Assembly: GCA_017500625.1 (NCBI GenBank)
Contig: JAFVYX010000311.1
Span: 1-5,821 of the forward strand
DNA from: Clostridia bacterium
GTDB lineage: Bacteria > Bacillota_A > Clostridia > Oscillospirales > CAG-272
Length of the DNA stretch: 5,821 nucleotides
Reading direction: 5' to 3'
Positions 5,189 to 5,821 of the stretch are shown here, one piece after another. The notes under the pieces are model-generated. The model saw nothing but the letters and a program-made list of their open reading frames with translations. It did no database searches and was not told where the DNA came from. The position numbers and the translations under genes were made by a program. Position 1 is the stretch's first letter. Each line of letters opens with the position of its first letter.

Positions 5189-5821
5189 ATGACAGAAAAT
5201 TATAATAAGGAGGAAACCGAAATGACGGAACACGAGACTCCCGCCGTGACTCCCGAGGCCGAGCCGACGCCCGTGCCCGAGACCGCCGCCCCCGTGCAGG
5301 CGGAGGCCGATGCCGCCGCCGCGGTTTCCGAAGTGACTCCCGAAGCCCCCTCCGCCGAGGAGGAGGCCGCCCCCGCTCTGGTGGCCAAGCGCCCGGTCGC
5401 GCGTAAGGATATGACGCGCGCCCAGTGGACCTGGAAGGAAATGAAGCGCAATAAGGTCGCCTACATCATGGTCGGCCCCTTCATGCTCCTCTTCCTTCTC
5501 TTTACCGTTTTCCCGGTTTTCCTTTCGATCCTTCTCAGCTTCACCGACTTCAACATGCTGGAGTTCCCGAACTGGGTCGGCTTCGACAACTACATTCGTC
5601 TCTTCCTTGATGACGATATCTTCATCATCGCGGCGGGCAACACGCTGGTGTTTGCCGCCATCACCGGCCCGACCTCGTACCTTCTCTCGTTCCTCGTTGC
5701 GTGGTTCATCAACGAGCTTGGTCCGAAGATCAGTGCAGTGGTTACCCTGATCTTCTACGCCCCCTCTATTTCGGGTTCGGTGTACATGGTTTGGACCATT
5801 CTGTTTTCCAGCGACTCCTAC
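5189..5821 (+). CDS. Sugar ABC transporter permease, MalF/UgpA type (3' end missing)
   Basis: The first 211 codons of an inner-membrane permease of the CUT1 (MalF-like) family; the frame is open to the window end. It begins 22 nt after the solute-binding protein stop, so it is the same operon. After a cytoplasmic tail come transmembrane segments at about 90-117, 146-174 and 181-206. Family-typical sequence includes FTVFPVFLSILLSFTDF (105-121), the WVGFDNYIRLF stretch (129-139), NTLVF (151-155) and FYAPSISGSVYMVW (189-202). The EAA loop that contacts the ATPase would lie beyond the window. Unusual: residues about 12-66 are a low-complexity Ala/Pro/Glu-rich acidic tail, absent from typical family members. 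Two in-frame ATGs, 5189 and 5222, each have a good ribosome binding site; starting at 5222 would remove 11 residues. I give the upstream one, without strong preference. Confidence 0.93.
   Translation, partial: MTENYNKEETEMTEHETPAVTPEAEPTPVPETAAPVQAEADAAAAVSEVTPEAPSAEEEAAPALVAKRPVARKDMTRAQWTWKEMKRNKVAYIMVGPFMLLFLLFTVFPVFLSILLSFTDFNMLEFPNWVGFDNYIRLFLDDDIFIIAAGNTLVFAAITGPTSYLLSFLVAWFINELGPKISAVVTLIFYAPSISGSVYMVWTILFSSDSY
5207..5213 (+). promoter_or_regulatory. Second ribosome binding site of the permease, inside its frame
   Basis: AAGGAGG, a stronger match than the upstream site, 8 nt before the in-frame ATG at 5222. It lies within codons of the longer reading frame, so either start could be used. 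Confidence 0.7.

Overview
The window looks like part of the chromosome of a Gram-positive, probably anaerobic Clostridia-type bacterium (Bacillota), perhaps an uncultivated gut lineage. This is inferred from three things seen here: strong AAGGAGG-type ribosome binding sites, textbook TTGACA/TATAAT promoters, and protein families typical of that group. Coding DNA is GC-rich and the central intergenic region is AT-rich. Species cannot be told from this window.

Layout. Bases 1-81 are the 3' flank of the first gene and hold only weak stem-loops. Bases 82-1053 (minus strand) encode a complete ROK-family sugar kinase, most likely glucokinase. Bases 1054-1665 are a divergent intergenic region. It holds a perfect-consensus promoter for the kinase (minus strand, 1131-1159), a near-perfect promoter for the transporter operon (plus strand, 1548-1576), and about 390 nt between the two -35 boxes that contain inverted repeats but no convincing gene. 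Bases 1666-5166 (plus strand) encode a very large (1166 aa) exported solute-binding protein of a carbohydrate ABC transporter. After 22 nt the first permease gene of that transporter begins at 5189 and runs off the window end.

How the genes may work together. The solute-binding protein would capture a sugar or oligosaccharide outside the cell and hand it to the MalF-type permease. The second permease is expected just beyond the window, and the ATPase may be encoded elsewhere, as is common for CUT1 systems. The divergent kinase could phosphorylate glucose released from the imported sugar. Coregulation is suggested, not proven, by an ACGCAnATGCG element just downstream of both promoters.

Most notable points: the solute-binding protein has a Sec signal peptide without a lipobox; about 500 N-terminal residues carry two apparently related beta-rich modules; its binding domain contains an extra repeat-bearing segment; and the permease has two in-frame starts, each with a good ribosome binding site, plus a long Ala/Pro/Glu-rich N-terminal tail. 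I see no mobile element, CRISPR array, RNA gene or clearly new defence-like system. The gene set is a recognisable sugar-uptake locus with unusual protein architecture.
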